Part shown: in pieces, positions 44,701 through 57,357 of the stretch
How the letters are laid out: the number at the start of each line of letters is the position of its first letter
Numbering within the stretch: the first letter of the stretch is position 1
DNA from: Macrolepiota albuminosa
Lineage: Eukaryota; Basidiomycota; Agaricomycetes; Agaricales; Agaricaceae
Assembly: GCA_027475525.1 (NCBI GenBank)
Contig: JAMWFC010000054.1
Location: forward strand, 1,976,468 to 2,040,467
Length of the DNA stretch: 64,000 bases
Direction of reading: 5' to 3'
Position numbers and translations under genes: made by a program
The notes under the pieces: model-generated
What the model was told of the DNA's origin: nothing
Database searches by the model: none
Seen by the model: only the letters and a program-made list of their open reading frames with translations

Positions 44701-46090
44701 ATGAGATGAATATGCACGAACTGTCTCCAAAACCTCTCATTCCGATGCTAATGATAGACTCGTAAGGCTTAGCACGTTCAATGCCTTCTCTCCAATACGC
44801 ATTGATGTTGTCCGCATTAGTTTCGTAGTCCCACGTGCCGTTGCCCTCGTAGCTGAATTCATTAGGTGTCGAGCGCATCATAGGTTCTTGATGGCTAGGA
44901 GTCCAGATAAAGTTATAAAGTTGAGCGAACCGTGCAGAGCACGAGGGACTGACCTAGTACCCATGACCACACCGAAATGGTCGGCGAGAAACTGGTTCTG
45001 GCTATCATCAATAGCGAACATACTGCATTCCAAATCAGTCAAACAGCCGAGTCATTTCAAGAAACAATTTCTTACCCTGCCCACATTGCTACACACACAG
45101 TTAGTGGCAGATCTCTCCCGTGACTAGATGTGTACACACCTGGCCAAAGATAGTTTGCTTTAAGCCGCAGAATCAGCTCGAACCTACAGTCGGCGGCATG
45201 AACGTAGCCGAATATCGGTCGTGTATCAAAAAGAAAACTTACAATTTGGCATAGAAGAAATGATTGAAAGGCGCTCCGAAAGGACCCAAATCTGCTGCCG
45301 TACCATTCGTAAACTTCTCTACAGCCCAATTGGTCAAAGCGGGCTGTTCGTCGTTCAAAAAGATGCCGCGATATTTGACAGTTGGAGAGCCGTGTGAACA
45401 TCCCGTGGAAACCACAAACAGGTCGGAGTGTGTTGTAATTGGAACATCTGCCCACCTGTTTTCAAAGCAGCTATTTTTATTGTTTTGTGGAGATGACAAG
45501 GCTCATACCAGTACCACGGGGAGACACCTTGGGAGAGAAGTTATCAACGAAGGGTAACGAGGAATGGATGATTGAAGTCTACCAATCTGTTCTGAATGGT
45601 CATAAAGTGCAAAGATCGTTCCTCGCTTATCCGCCCCAATAACTACATACGCATTATCAATTCCAGGCAAGGGATTCTTGACCTCGAGCGACATGAATGA
45701 TTCCCATTTACTCTGAATTGAGGAAACATCCAAGTTGGTTGTGTTGACGATTTGAGTGATTAAAGACGATTTCCCCAGAGTTCCAACAATTATTGGAGTG
45801 GACGTAGTGTTCTGTTCCTTTCCTGCAAGCGACGCTGTAGCATTAGAAGCAGTAACATTCGACAGGGTCGGTAGTAGTCCGGTCACTCTTTGAATGTCAG
45901 CCGCAAAATCTGCAGCAGCGCGCTGAACGCCGGGCCACTCATCAGCAGAAAGGAGGATTGGAGCAACGGCACCGTTAGCGGCGATTGGTACGACTGAAGA
46001 TGAGGGCTGGAAGACGACACAGGTATCTTGACCAATGCCATGGACACCGACGAGTAGGAGTCCTACGAGGACCAGAAAGCGAAGCATCAC
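41708..46090 (-). CDS. secreted GH115 xylan alpha-1,2-glucuronidase
   Basis: Many short introns split a protein of roughly 950-1000 residues. A clear signal peptide (MMLRFLVLVGLLLVGVHG) starts it. GH115 landmarks follow in order: GTLGKSSLI, SPTVKYRGIFLNDEQPALTN, LRLKANYLWP, QNQFLADHFGVVMGTSH with EPMMRSTPNEFS, IISIGMRGFGD, DYVTLLWTDDNWGN and RIWILNVGDMKPYE. Further on come HTLLNGKWDHMMDQTH and a beta-rich C-terminal domain (PSSFTFTVTSNATWVKLSQ..., GVSWKVLPRYGRT, PGPHTLK). The family removes (4-O-methyl)glucuronic acid from glucuronoxylan, so this is a wood-hemicellulose enzyme acting outside the cell. The last exons splice through IAMIEPAVVVEKI to a short tail and TGA at 41708. ATGs at 46090 and 46087 are equivalent starts. 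Exon borders in the middle are approximate. Confidence 0.88.
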
Positions 46091-46126
46091 TTCTCCTAGA
46101 CGCTAGATCCTTTTCGACTTCCCCAC

Positions 46127-46132
46127 TTTATA
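46127..46132 (-). promoter_or_regulatory. TATA box of the GH115 gene
   Basis: TATAAA on the minus strand, about 37 nt upstream of the ATG at 46090. Confidence 0.6.
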
Positions 46133-47628
46133 CAGACCAAGAGGGAATAATATCGGAACAGACTTAGGGTGCCTGACCTATGGTCTCGTGGGGTATGCGT
46201 TGGCATGATGGTGGGGAGAGGAGACCTGAAGCATCTTGATGATTCTGCCGACTCGAGGGCCGAAGGTTGTCCATTACTGGCGGACCGGTGGAAGAAAGCG
46301 CATGTTGATTTGTAATATGGAAGACGACGTGGAATTCGCATTGCATAGGTTAGCAACGTCGCATCGATGGGAAAGTGGAAAAAAAGTATGTACCTGAAGA
46401 GAGAACACGTGCATCAACGCTTTCGCTGTCGTAAACAGTAAGGATAGTTGCTGAGATGGTGAGCCCACAAGGAGCCCACATGACTTCGCGTCTGAGGACC
46501 GGAAATTCCAATGACGGAATGGCTAAGTCGACTTCATTCCGTAATAGTATACAATATTCCATAGATCATTCAAAATATATGTAGAAGGCTCTGAGAAAAG
46601 ATGTTTCAGTAAAGAACGACTGATTCGCGAGTCAATGAATTTTGATGTAAAATGGCTGCAGATCGATTTCAGCACGAGATCTGCAGTCTTTCCATGAACC
46701 ACTCAAATCATGGAAAGCTTCAAGAACAGATTCTTCAGTGGTGGATAGGTACAGCCCGAAGATAAGTGAATGTCTACCTCATATGATGATTAAGGCCGAA
46801 AATGGGCTCTCGTATTCACGCCCCCAGTGCTCGATTTCTTTGTCCTTGACAGCCCTGGAATGATTGACTTTAGTATCACGATCTTACAAGATCAGATCAA
46901 TTGATGTTTGTATGGAATAAAACCAATAGATTCAACTCGGAAATTTGTCCACTCGAATAACATAAATAACCGCGGACGAACAGGATGTTGACCCCTTTTT
47001 GCTTCACGCGATATATTTTGGAGGGCCAGACATTCAACCAGGATTCCGGGTCCTAGCATTTTCTCTTAGATCCACAGAGACACAAGTGCTTTTCTTTCAT
47101 TATTTCTGGTGGTATAACCGAGCCATTCTCCGTGCATCTAAACCTTTTCAAGGTTTGTCATCCATTCAGGGTAAACTCGTGCGCGGCTGTTCTTTCGTGA
47201 GTCAACACTCAGCGATCAGAAAGTTACTAGATGGTACACAGGGACCACTTTGGAGTATTCAAGAGACTAGAACGCCATAACCAATAGAGAGCCCGACAGA
47301 CTTGGTCTATTTACAACCTCTTTAAGCAAGTTCAATGCTTGATAAGGCCCTGACCATTCTTTTCAACGGGTCGTTCCAACAGAAATCGCGCGTGTATGCA
47401 GATAAGCATCGATGTCGAAGAAGGTAAGTAATATGCATCGTGAGGCATATTTGACCAGTACATGACACAGGGTTGGTACAGCGGAAAAAACGTAAAGGGT
47501 GAAAAGACACGTTGAGCAAAACTGGGCGATGATTGAAACAATCTTATACTCGGAAAATGCCGAAGGCATGCGGAGTATGAATGGTACTGCTTTGGAGCTG
47601 AACTTCGAATGTCCCGGAGGTCGAGAGA
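46133..47628. other. divergent intergenic region between GH115 and SPT7
   Basis: About 1.5 kb upstream of both genes. Open frames up to 93 codons (46999-47280) and an ATG-led stretch at 47335 do not join in frame to SPT7. No repeats are recognised. Confidence 0.5.
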
Positions 47629-50600
47629 ATGAATGTGAGTTCTGTCAAAACGAATCCACCCTAATTTCTGCTGATATCTGCACAGAACCTCCTAAGAACG
47701 CTGACAGAGAGCCAGGTCAAGTCAGCGTATCCCGATGCCGACCTAAGGCTCCTTCTGACGACCGTCAAGGAAAGCCGGGTAAGTGTTCGTACTTCCTCCC
47801 GTGATTTGAGCTCTAACTTTTCCATAATAGCGACAGAGTCATGATATCAAAGTGTTTGCGTCAGATCCCTTCTTTGACTCACTTGAAAACCTTTTGCACG
47901 ATCTGAAGGCTGTCACGATCGTGTGTTGCTCTGATCTATCGAGTCTTGACGCGTTAATTGACCATGTGCTTAGGATAATCACGACGCGGAAGCTTTCTTG
48001 AAACCCGTGTCGAAATCTGAGGCGCCGGACTACTATGAAGGTATGTCACTTTATGGCGGTTCTGTCGCGTTTTTCACAATGAGGATAGTTATTGCGAATC
48101 CTATGGACTTTTCCACCATGCTAAAGAAGGTCAAGGCGAGACAATATAAATCGAAGCGCGAGTTTAAGGATGACTTAGACCTCATATGGTCCAATTGCTT
48201 TACGTATAATGCGGCAGAGGTGCGTGGTTGAGCCTACATACTCTTCACACAAGTTCTTCACACCCATTCAGAACCATCCTCTGCGGCCTTGCGTAAAGCG
48301 CTTGGAACTCAAAGCTGACCGTCTCCTCAAGTATATAACTGACAGAAAAGACCGTGCTGACCCGCCTATCCCTTCTGACATCACAGCCGCTCATATCGCG
48401 CGCCCGAAGATAAACGGAAACGGTGTTCTCAACGGTCGACTACATGGTCACCAACGCTCTCCGTCAATATCTACACTCTCCAAATCATCTACTCCGACTA
48501 TCAAAGCATCTCCCTCTCTTTCCGTTAAACCCTTGCTTCGTCGAGATGCTCCGTTTCCCGATACCCCAGCCATGACGCGTACACCAGCGGGCATGTCGTT
48601 GTTCATGAACATCGACCGTGCTGTATCTATGTATGTTGATGGTTCTACGTCTCAAGATACCTCGTCGGTCTTGGAAAAGCTTCAAGAGCTAGCAGGTCTC
48701 ATTGAGCTTCCACCGTCGCCCAACTCACGTTCACCAACTCCGGAGAATGTCATGGACATCGATGTAGGTGACAAACGCAAACTGTACGTACTATTTTCCT
48801 TGTCGTCTTCGCCGTGTGGAGCTTACATCCCCAATAGAAATGGCTTTACAGATCACCGACCGCGGAAGCGCACTCGCTTCAGCTCTCAATATGCCACGCC
48901 TCTCGTTTTCGATAAAGACGACGTATCCGAGCTCTGGTGGAACGCTGTTCAGTCTGACGCCCTCCTTGCGAACGGCCTTCCTCAAATCCCATTATCCTCT
49001 TCATCCTCAACCTCAACAACTGCCATGATAGTACCGACCTCTTCCTCTACTTCTTTAGCCACCCCTCGTAAACCCAAGTTTAAACGGCGAAAGAAACGAC
49101 CCGTTGAAAGCCCTCCACCAAAGTCGCTGCTTACTCTGATGAACAACAACATCAAGACGATGAAGCGACTCCGGCACACTCATGCCAAGTTTGCCGCGTT
49201 GAATGCGAATAATCCCTCAAATGGAGAGGATACAGAAGGCGGAGGGGATGGTGCACCGTACAGTGCGAGTGGTCCGGTACTGCCGGTGGTGGTGGGTGGC
49301 GACGACGATGGGATTGAAGCTGTGGACGATAAAGTGGACGAGCGTCCGTGGCGTGCGACGATTAAGGGGAAGCGGAAAGTGCGTGGGATTGAGATCGGAG
49401 AGGAGGCGGCAACGGATTGCATGAAATGGATGGGAAGGAAAGTGTTGGAACATGTTGGGTTCCAAGGTACGGTGTTCTGTCGCTAAGTTTTTGGCACTCT
49501 GGGCTTAAGAGACGTTCTTTGGTAGGGACGTCGCAGGTTACTTTGGATGTGCTATCTGGTGTGGCTTCGGATTTCTTGCTCAATGTGGGTCGAACAATTC
49601 GGTTCTTGTCTGACAAGTATGGGGCGACGATGACGCCCGAGGTCAGGATCCCGCACCCACATATAAGATTGTTTCTCAAGATTTTTTCAGGAGATTATTC
49701 TTCATACTTTGTTTGAGAGTGGGATATCCAAAGTACAAGAACTAGAACGTTACGTATCTGATGATGTGGAGCGATACGGCGCACGTTTGGCAGGGTTGGA
49801 GGAGAAGCTTATCACTGCTTATCGTGAATCTGTACGTCATTTTTTGAACAATATATGTGTTGTTGACATAACTTGCGTTCTAGACCGCTGGTGAAATTTT
49901 GGAGGATGAGGGGCTTTTTGAGGAAGAGGATGAAGAGGAAGCTGGAGTACTTGCTATGTATGTAGTATCCTTTCTTCCTCTTTTGTACTGATCTGATTAT
50001 CTGTAGCGGTGACTTTGCTGATGCTCTCGGGGAAGACTATCTCGGTCTTCGTGAACTCGGTATCGCGGCTGAATTTGGCTTGTCCAATCTCAGTATACCG
50101 AAGAAGCTCCTTAGGAGAAAGAAATTGCAGAAACCCTCAGCTGCGTACGTATCATTCTATTCTCAACATTCTATGCCTGACTGTAACATTGCAGTGCCAA
50201 ACCCACCGAACCTCCGCCTCCATACCCTCCGCCTCCACCCTTTTATCCTCTCACCGTCACGAAGGTCGAAGACCAGATCGGTCTTCTCAAACCTTACTAC
50301 CAAGCGCGTTTCAACCAGCTGGCGCTATCCTTGCTTCCCCCACCCATTCCAACCACACTACCAGGTCCATCAGTTCTGCCAGGCCCTCCGACATCAAATC
50401 CTCAGCCTTCAATACCGGCTCCTCTGCCTTATGGTCAAACCCCCAAGCCTCCAGTCAACCCGACCTCAGAATCAACGCCGCTTGTCCCACCTTCAGTTCC
50501 TACTCCAATACCGCCATCAGTTCCACTCGAGAAACTGGTGCTCTTTGACGATCCACCAAACGCTGTAAACGTAAAGATGGGGCCTCTGGGTCAGATCGTC

Positions 50601-50945
50601 CGAGGCGGGCCGTCAGGTGGCGCTGCAAAGAAGAAGAAAGCGGGTGGTGCAGGACCTGGAGGGATGGGTACGGAAGTTGGGACACCAACGCCAAAGAAGA
50701 AGAAGACGGGTATGGTGGGTGTGGGAACAGGGAACGGTAGAAAGAAGAAGGGGGAGGAAGGTGCGACTCCGGCTATGTTAGGTCCGATGCAATCGCACGT
50801 GCCGCAACCGCAGGCAGGCCCGCAGCTTCAGTCTGGACTGCCCCCTGCGGTATCGATGCCCATGTCGTACTTGGGTCCGCCGCCTGTAGCCGCCTATACA
50901 ATGCCTCTGCACATGCAGCTTCAGCCACCTGTCATGGGACAGTGA
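47629..50945 (+). CDS. SPT7: SAGA complex subunit Spt7 (bromodomain plus histone fold)
   Basis: The first coding exon is only ATG-AAT (47629-47634). A 51-nt intron leads to [15 protein letters not shown] and [13 protein letters not shown], then [15 protein letters not shown] bromodomain follows ([55 protein letters not shown]), with the acetyl-lysine-binding Asn in TYN. Low-complexity linkers precede a histone-fold segment of the Bromo_TP type ([20 protein letters not shown]), which pairs with another SAGA histone-fold subunit. A Pro-rich C-terminal tail with KKKK basic clusters ends at TGA 50943. Length is about 920 residues. The order bromodomain, histone fold and the N-terminal motif match Spt7, the scaffold of the SAGA co-activator in the nucleus. 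Confidence 0.88.
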
Positions 50946-51185
50946 GGACGTTAATGTGTTACCACATGACGTTGACTGGAATCACCGTGTACATCGGTTG
51001 AGATCCTCAAGTTCTGGGGTCTCGTCTTTATGTTTTATATTGGGCTGAGTTGTCGCCCCTAGTATTCTAGTGGATTGCATTTGTATCAACAACATATCAT
51101 CTTACGTTGCATACCCATCATTTTATGTAGCCAGAAGGCGTGACGCCCGTAAGTGCCCATTTTCAATTGTGTTCTGTCCGAAAGG
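50946..51185. other. 3' flank of SPT7 and KDZ insertion site
   Basis: Presumed 3' UTR sequence. Bases 51178-51185 (CCGAAAGG) are the left target-site duplication of the KDZ element. Confidence 0.7.
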
Positions 51186-51761
51186 CACCTGTAGTTCCCA
51201 CGCAACCCCTCATATTAGAGGTGGAAATAAATACTAGATCCACGTCTAATATGAGGGGTTTTCCTTAGTACTACGCATCCACCAATAAATGTCTTTTATT
51301 TCATGAAACATAATTTTTCTGCGCTCCAGCCTCCGGGTATTCTGACCGACGCTGCCGGACGTGCCAAGGCATCACGTGCTGCTGTCAGCGTTGCCATCAA
51401 CAGCTGTCGGGATGATCGCTTGATCATTGACGTCGGTACCTCCGCTCATCATTCCCTCCGACTTCCCGCCCCTCCCACCATTGTTGATGACAGTGAGCTC
51501 GAAACAAACAAAAATATACATAAAAACCTCGGAAAAATCGGAAATAAGTCCTCTCGGCAACTCGGCTATCTTTGATCTATGCCGGGCTGTCTCACGCGGT
51601 TGCATCCTCCCATCAACGTGTCTCGGCAATGCGTCTCCATCATTGACGACATCAATCACCACTTCGTCGTCATCGTCACCGACAGTGAGCTCGTATACCT
51701 CAAAATTAGACTCAAATTTTGAAATATTTGTATTAATACGATACTGAATAACACTCATTGC
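51186..51761. repeat. left terminal inverted repeat, KDZ copy 1
   Basis: Matches the reverse complement of 58792-59368 apart from a few substitutions (for example at about 51627 and 51735). It has a near-perfect 21-bp hairpin at 51204-51224/51240-51260 and the 12-mer GACAGTGAGCTC at 51489 and 51681; a variant, GACAGCGAGCTC, lies at 51847 just inside the repeat. Open frames in this repeat are not genes. Confidence 0.92.
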
Positions 51762-51900
51762 TTGTTGTTTTGACTTGAATCTTCGAAAAATCGCAATTGT
51801 ATTTACAAAATGATACTGTTTAATATACTTTGCCGTCATCGTCGCCGACAGCGAGCTCAACATTTCAATTAAAATGCATCAAAACAAAAAAGAAAATTAT

Positions 51901-54900
51901 CTAGACATCCGTTACAACCTGTAAAACCTTATGAACCATCTCAGCAAGCATGGTATCGTCGTCTTCGTCATCTTCGTCATCCTCCCCTCCACTTTCAACG
52001 TCTCCGTGAACATCAGTGTGTTCATCCATACTGCTGTCCTCACAAGTAGTTGCCTCAGCTCCTCTGTTACTCCCTTCCAAACAATCATCCTCACAAGCCT
52101 CCATATTTCCTCCCATGACCTCCTGTGAGTGATCCAATGAACCAGTGCCGTTCTCCTTGCTTATCCCAGGTTGAAGAGTCCCAGTGAAGCCTGGCAGGGA
52201 TGCAAGTCTGTGGAGCTTGTGTCGATGTTGTTCATTGCATCGTTGAAGCCGTTCACGAAGACAGCTGATTTGATGAGCAAGGGCTCCGTCAGCCTCCAAG
52301 AGCAAATCTTCTTTCTTCTTGAGATAGACCTCCTCATCCTGCATATACGTTATAAATCGACGAATTTCGATATTTAGACGCTGAATTTCTTCATGGGCCC
52401 GTTCAATCTTGAAATATTCATCTAAAAGCATGCGCGCTGCAGGTGCAGCCCATGGACGTTCACGAATATCCTGGCGAGTGTCGGAAAGCAGATCAAAATC
52501 AGCTAAAAATGCGTATTCAACAACTACATCCCACGACAGCTGTGGGCGGGGTGGGTGAAGAGAGGCGGCAGCGAGATTGTATTTTTCAAGGGCTGTTCGG
52601 ATTGCTTGAGAACGTGTCTTGAGCACCATTCCAATATGTTTCCGAAGTTTGTATCCTATCAGCCAATGTAACTCCTCTGTACAAGAGTTCAATCATATGC
52701 TCACTTACCTGTTTGAGACATATTCATCTTTGTAAGTTCAAACATCCGCGCAACTATCAAGCCTTCGAGAGTGTCCAGGCATCGCTGATACCGCCGCTTG
52801 GATACCATATCTGCAGCCTGGGCCCATTCGTTGCTCATTGGTGTCCACCTTTGCGTAATACAGAGTGTCTTTTCTAAGTGGTGAACAATCTTCAAATCCT
52901 TCTCGTATTCTTCTAACGCATGTCGACGTTCTGTTTCTTGTGAAGCCGTGTAGTCGCGAGCACCATGGGTCTCAGGAGTAATGACGTTCCAGATGGCTGA
53001 TGCTTCGTCAAGTTTTTTCCTGCATATTGTAAGCATAGATAGATTACAAACACACCAGTGCTTACTGGCTCGCATTGAGGTTGACAAGTTTCTGATAGTA
53101 CTCCATCTGGAGCGTCTCTTCAAGAGGCTCTCGGGAAAGATTTGTCAAATATTCCTGCTCCTCCTTCAACCATTGCTGAAATATGCTGATGTCTACAATG
53201 TTCCGCTCTCGCATCTGTTTCTCAAGGACGTCTTGACCAGCAATGACCTGGAGTGCTTGTTTGTAGTTATTAATTAAAAAATCACCTGAGTCTTTAATCA
53301 AAGGATATCCGGAACCTGACATGAGGTATTTAAAACATACTAAGGTTCTGATAGGTATCCGTATTGTCCATATGTTTGGCAAATTGATAGATTTTCTGCT
53401 TGCGATGGAAGATGGATGCATGGCGAGTAGAAGAGGCAAGCGCATTGGACTTTGAAAAGAAACGTTCACAACCCTCAAGATCCTCTAGACCCAGTCCCAC
53501 CACATATTTTGCAAGAAAAGAGAGTTGACAGAGTCGGTTATGTGCGTGACCATGGAAGCTCCCTACAAGAGATGTGTACTGAAGTTCATGTGCATGGGAC
53601 CCAAGAGGGCTACGAGCAAGCGTCTTGCGGAACTTACATCCAATATCGTATCCTCCACCGATTCGATTACCAAAGGCATTCAGCAGTGCCTCTACCATTG
53701 CCAAGGGATACTTTGCCCTGTGTCGTGTGAGATCATTGAACAAAGAAATCCACATTCCACTTACAATTCTCCACTTTGTATCATATCAGCAATGAGCAGA
53801 ACAAACCCATGTCGGCACAAGGCAAGGAAAATTCCAGTTTCATCAAAAACCCCCCACATGCGAGCAGTTATTTCGTCAACCATATTCTTCCATCTTCCCT
53901 CACAAGGATCTTTGTTGGAATCATCCTGCTTCTTAGTTGGCAGCATCTCTTCAAGCACTTCTCTTGCCCAACGGTCAACCCGCTCTCTATTCAAGTAGTA
54001 GTCCCCACCCACCTCATGATTGTCCTTGAGCTCCTTCGATGTGGCTGGCTCCTCTTGACCATTTTCATCAAACATCGGTGCTTCGCGGCGGAGAATACGC
54101 TTGAGTGAGTCATTTCCATCCATTGTAATCAGCATGTCAAAAATGAGTTGGTCTTCATCTTCTAATTTATACGTGCATGCAGGGCAAGCATGTTTGAGTC
54201 TCCAATTAGGTGTATTCCGTTGGAGTGCACTTTGTATCTTGACCTCAACTGCTTCACGTAGCGCAATATATTGATCATAGGCAATAGAGAACTGATTACT
54301 CAAGTTTGGGCGAAAGGGTACCCCCTGGAGATCACATAGACTTTTGACAAAGGGCTGGACAGTGAAATGGGGGCAACGAAGCTGGCTGACTCGGTACATC
54401 TCGACTACGCGGATAGTGAATGCAACAGTTGGCGTTTCTGGGGCTGATGGGATTAAACCTTGCAGTATCAACGATACAGCCACACCTGTACTTCCTTGAA
54501 GGAGTGGTACATATTCTTGATAAGTTTCTTAGATAAATGTCAGATGATAAACTGTGGATGCAGTCTAAGACTCACCGAATATATCCACAACTTTGACATA
54601 ATACACATCTTGAACAACCACATCATTAGCAAGAGGGGCAGCGACTCCCTTTCCAGAGACTCCAAGCGCTTTATTCCAGTCTAAATATGCTTGTACCATT
54701 CCATCAAGCTGAGCTGCAAAGGCCTGGTTACGCCGGAGGATTCGATCCTGTCGTGTCCGTCTGTCTATGCGTTTCTTACTGATCAAACTGTTCAAGGTCA
54801 GTACAGCCCACATTCCAAAGCACAGAATCTTACGAGTGCCGCAAATCATTTTCCAGCAGCTCCTGAAGTTCTCCTCCGGCATGGCTTAGATGCACTGCTG

Positions 54901-55274
54901 CCGTACCATCAAGTGCGTCCTCCAAGGTAAGTTGGTTTTCATAGTCCTCGTTGTCATCTAGGCTGCGATACTCAGGCATATCTCTTATTGTATTGAGGAC
55001 AAGACGGTCTCGTTCATCCAGAGCTGTGGGCACAAATGACAGTGTTGTCTTAAAGAAAGTTAAAAATGTGCTTACTTTTGAAATCATTTTCAATTGTTTT
55101 TTTGACTCTTTGACGAAAGTCCTGTAGCCCCTGGTGACCAAGCAGCTTACCATAACTCTTTGATGCAGATACTTTGCCTTCACCATAGATCCGCAGACGA
55201 CGAGAGGTAGGGCGCTTGCCTTTGAGGAAACTAGAGCCTGCCATATGACAACCGTGAGTTGAAGATATTAGCAC
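51901..55274 (-). CDS. KDZ (Kyakuja-Dileera-Zisupton) transposase
   Basis: About nine exons encode roughly 980 residues. The N-terminus is basic (KGKRPTSRRLRIYGEGKVSA). A CPAC motif near 54190 precedes the catalytic core. The core shows LITMDGNDSLKRI (first acidic site), CEGRWKNM...MWGVFDETGIFLALCRHG (second), IGGGYDIGCKF, LVGSFHGHAHNRLCQL and GLGLEDLEGCERFFSKSNAL, the hallmark KDZ blocks. A long coiled-coil-like C-terminal part follows (KYNLAAASLHPPRPQLSW, LLDEYFKIERAHEEIQRLN) and an acidic tail ends at TGA/TAG 51901. The enzyme should bind the element's inverted repeats and cut and paste it. No stops break the exons. The start could be 55274 or the next Met at about 55244. Confidence 0.9.
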
Positions 55275-55633
55275 ATGATTGCGTCTGCCTTTTTTGAAGT
55301 TCTGAGTTAATAAATTTTGAGTTCGACTACAATTGATGCTATTGGCCTTGACAATGCACTACATTAAGTAGTCACACCTCGAGCGGAGGTCACTTCCTCA
55401 CTTTCAATGTAGGGGTGTACTATGGAACAGGATTTCAATGTGGTCAGACAGATATGTTCGTGCAGGCCTGTTTTGATATCTTGACAACAATTTCAGAGCA
55501 GAGGCTCAGTTTAAGGCATAGAACCCATTAAGGTATCAGAATATGTGCGAATTGAAGGCTAAACAATGGAATGACAATTTATCATACATGCGAACACAAC
55601 TAAGGTAGTGTATTTCAAAAAAAAAATGAAACT

Positions 55634-56970
55634 TCATAAATTCCGATCCACTTGATCCTCCATATATTTGCGAACAAAGAAAATAGACGCAGCAGCCTCT
55701 CCTGAAGTGTGCTTGTAAAGAGAAGGGCTAGGATGGGAACCAGCAGCTATACGAGCTTTTTTCCTGGATGCAGCTTGGTAAGTTAACAATATGGTTGAGA
55801 TGTATAAACTACCGACAATCCAAAGTACACACCAGGATGATCACCACGAACAACCACCCACCAACACTCCTCATTTGAAGGAGCTCTCAAGGCTGCAAGC
55901 TCTGCCAAGAAGTGCTCCATGTCATGGTTGGTATTGTCAAGATGCAGATGATGTTGCGACGCTGAGTTGTCAAGATGCTGAGGATGCTGTACTGCTGAGA
56001 CCGTTGATGGCTGATGCCGATAATGTTGTGATTTTGATACTGATAGCGGAGATGATGGAGAGAGTAAAGATTTCTCTGGAGGACCGACTAAGCCATTGGT
56101 CAAAGCATGCTTCCAGGCATCGACTGCATCCTCAACAGAGTAGTACCCTTTGCAAAGGGCATTGTCGAAGTTACGGATCTGCTTTGCGGCTGCAGGCCTA
56201 TTGGAAAATGGTTTAATTGACATCAGATATGTATTTACACTTACCAAGTTGAAAAAACGCCTGTTTGTCGTCCATAGAACACAACGTATGCCTTCTTATC
56301 TCGTGCCCTGGAGGAAGTTGGCTTGGTGGGATTGGGTTCTCCATGCAGACACTCTTTGTTTGCAAGAACTACAGCATCATCAATAGTGAGGTTCTGCATG
56401 ATAGAAGAGAGGGGTGCATCGTTGTCATCATAAAGGTGTAAGTTACTCTCATCGCTGCGTGTCATGCAATGTGGCTCTAAAACTACTGGAGTTTAAAGTC
56501 AACATAAAAGCCAGAAAAAAAGAAAGTCCTTACGGCTATCGCTGGCTGTGGCGCAAGGATCAGAATCAGAGTCATATAGATCAGATTCATCTGCGTCCTC
56601 AACCTTTGGAGGAGGTACTGTTTGTGCTTTAGGGTAAAATCACTGTAAGTAATCCGAGAGAATGGAGCATGTAAGATATACAAGCGTACCTTTCTTTTTC
56701 TGGGAAGACTGAAACTCGGGGCTTGCCAACGCTTTGTACGAACGGTTTAGCGTTGAATTCAACAGAGACTTGTGTTCAGTTTCTGTGAATGACTTGTGTT
56801 GAAAAAGGTGTGACGTGTGAGATATAAAAGTGACATACCTTTCTTCCTCTGGGGAGACAGGAATTCAGGACCTGTGAAAAGAGGCTCTTTAGATGTTGCA
56901 GCGTTGACTTAGAAGAATGTTAGCAGAGCAGGATATGTTACGAGGATTGTGTAATGAACTTACTTCGCAT
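55634..56970 (-). CDS. KDZ-borne protein with two RNase H1 hybrid-binding (viroplasmin-like) domains
   Basis: Seven or so exons, about 330 residues. The N-terminal third is basic and Ser-rich, with two similar short units ending SPQRKK and SSQKKK, then an acidic DADESDLYDSDSD stretch. Domain 1 reads KKAYVVFYGRQTGVFSTW, splices, then continues AAAKQIRNFDNALCKGYYSV with EDAVDAW. Domain 2 reads ECWWVVVRGDHPGVYFG, splices, then continues with KKARIAAGSHPSPSLYKHTS and GEAAASIFF. Both show the Y/WVV-x-x-G-x-x-x-GV/VY/F pattern plus the K-x-(Y/H)-S-x-E-A end of the RNase H1 N-terminal (caulimovirus VI) fold, which binds RNA-DNA hybrid or dsRNA. No RNase H catalytic domain is present. It is divergent from the plus-strand gene across about 390 bp. 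The ATG-CGA first exon and the intron after YFG are tentative. Confidence 0.72.
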
Positions 56971-57357
56971 TACAAAGAGCTAGTAGAAAATAAAAGAGTG
57001 TGAGGAGAAGAAAAAAGCACAGAGAGGAGGCTGAACGAGGCTGGAGAAATACGGAGACAAGAGGAGAGTAACAATCATACACAGATCAGCCATTCGCACG
57101 ATCACATTACTAAACTTGGCAATACACTGACACCCTTGCATCAAATGAAATATATGGCCAAGCATATCCTTGGATCTCGCTTATGGAGTTCCATTTTGAC
57201 GTGTGAATGCGGTGTCAGTAGCACCGGAAAATGGTTTATGTGATTGATAGTTCACACAGTTTCATAGCCCAAATTCCACGTAAATTTTTGATTTTTTCTT
57301 TTACTACAACCTCGAGTCTGACATTCATTACGCCACACGTTCTGCAAAAAGACTGCG

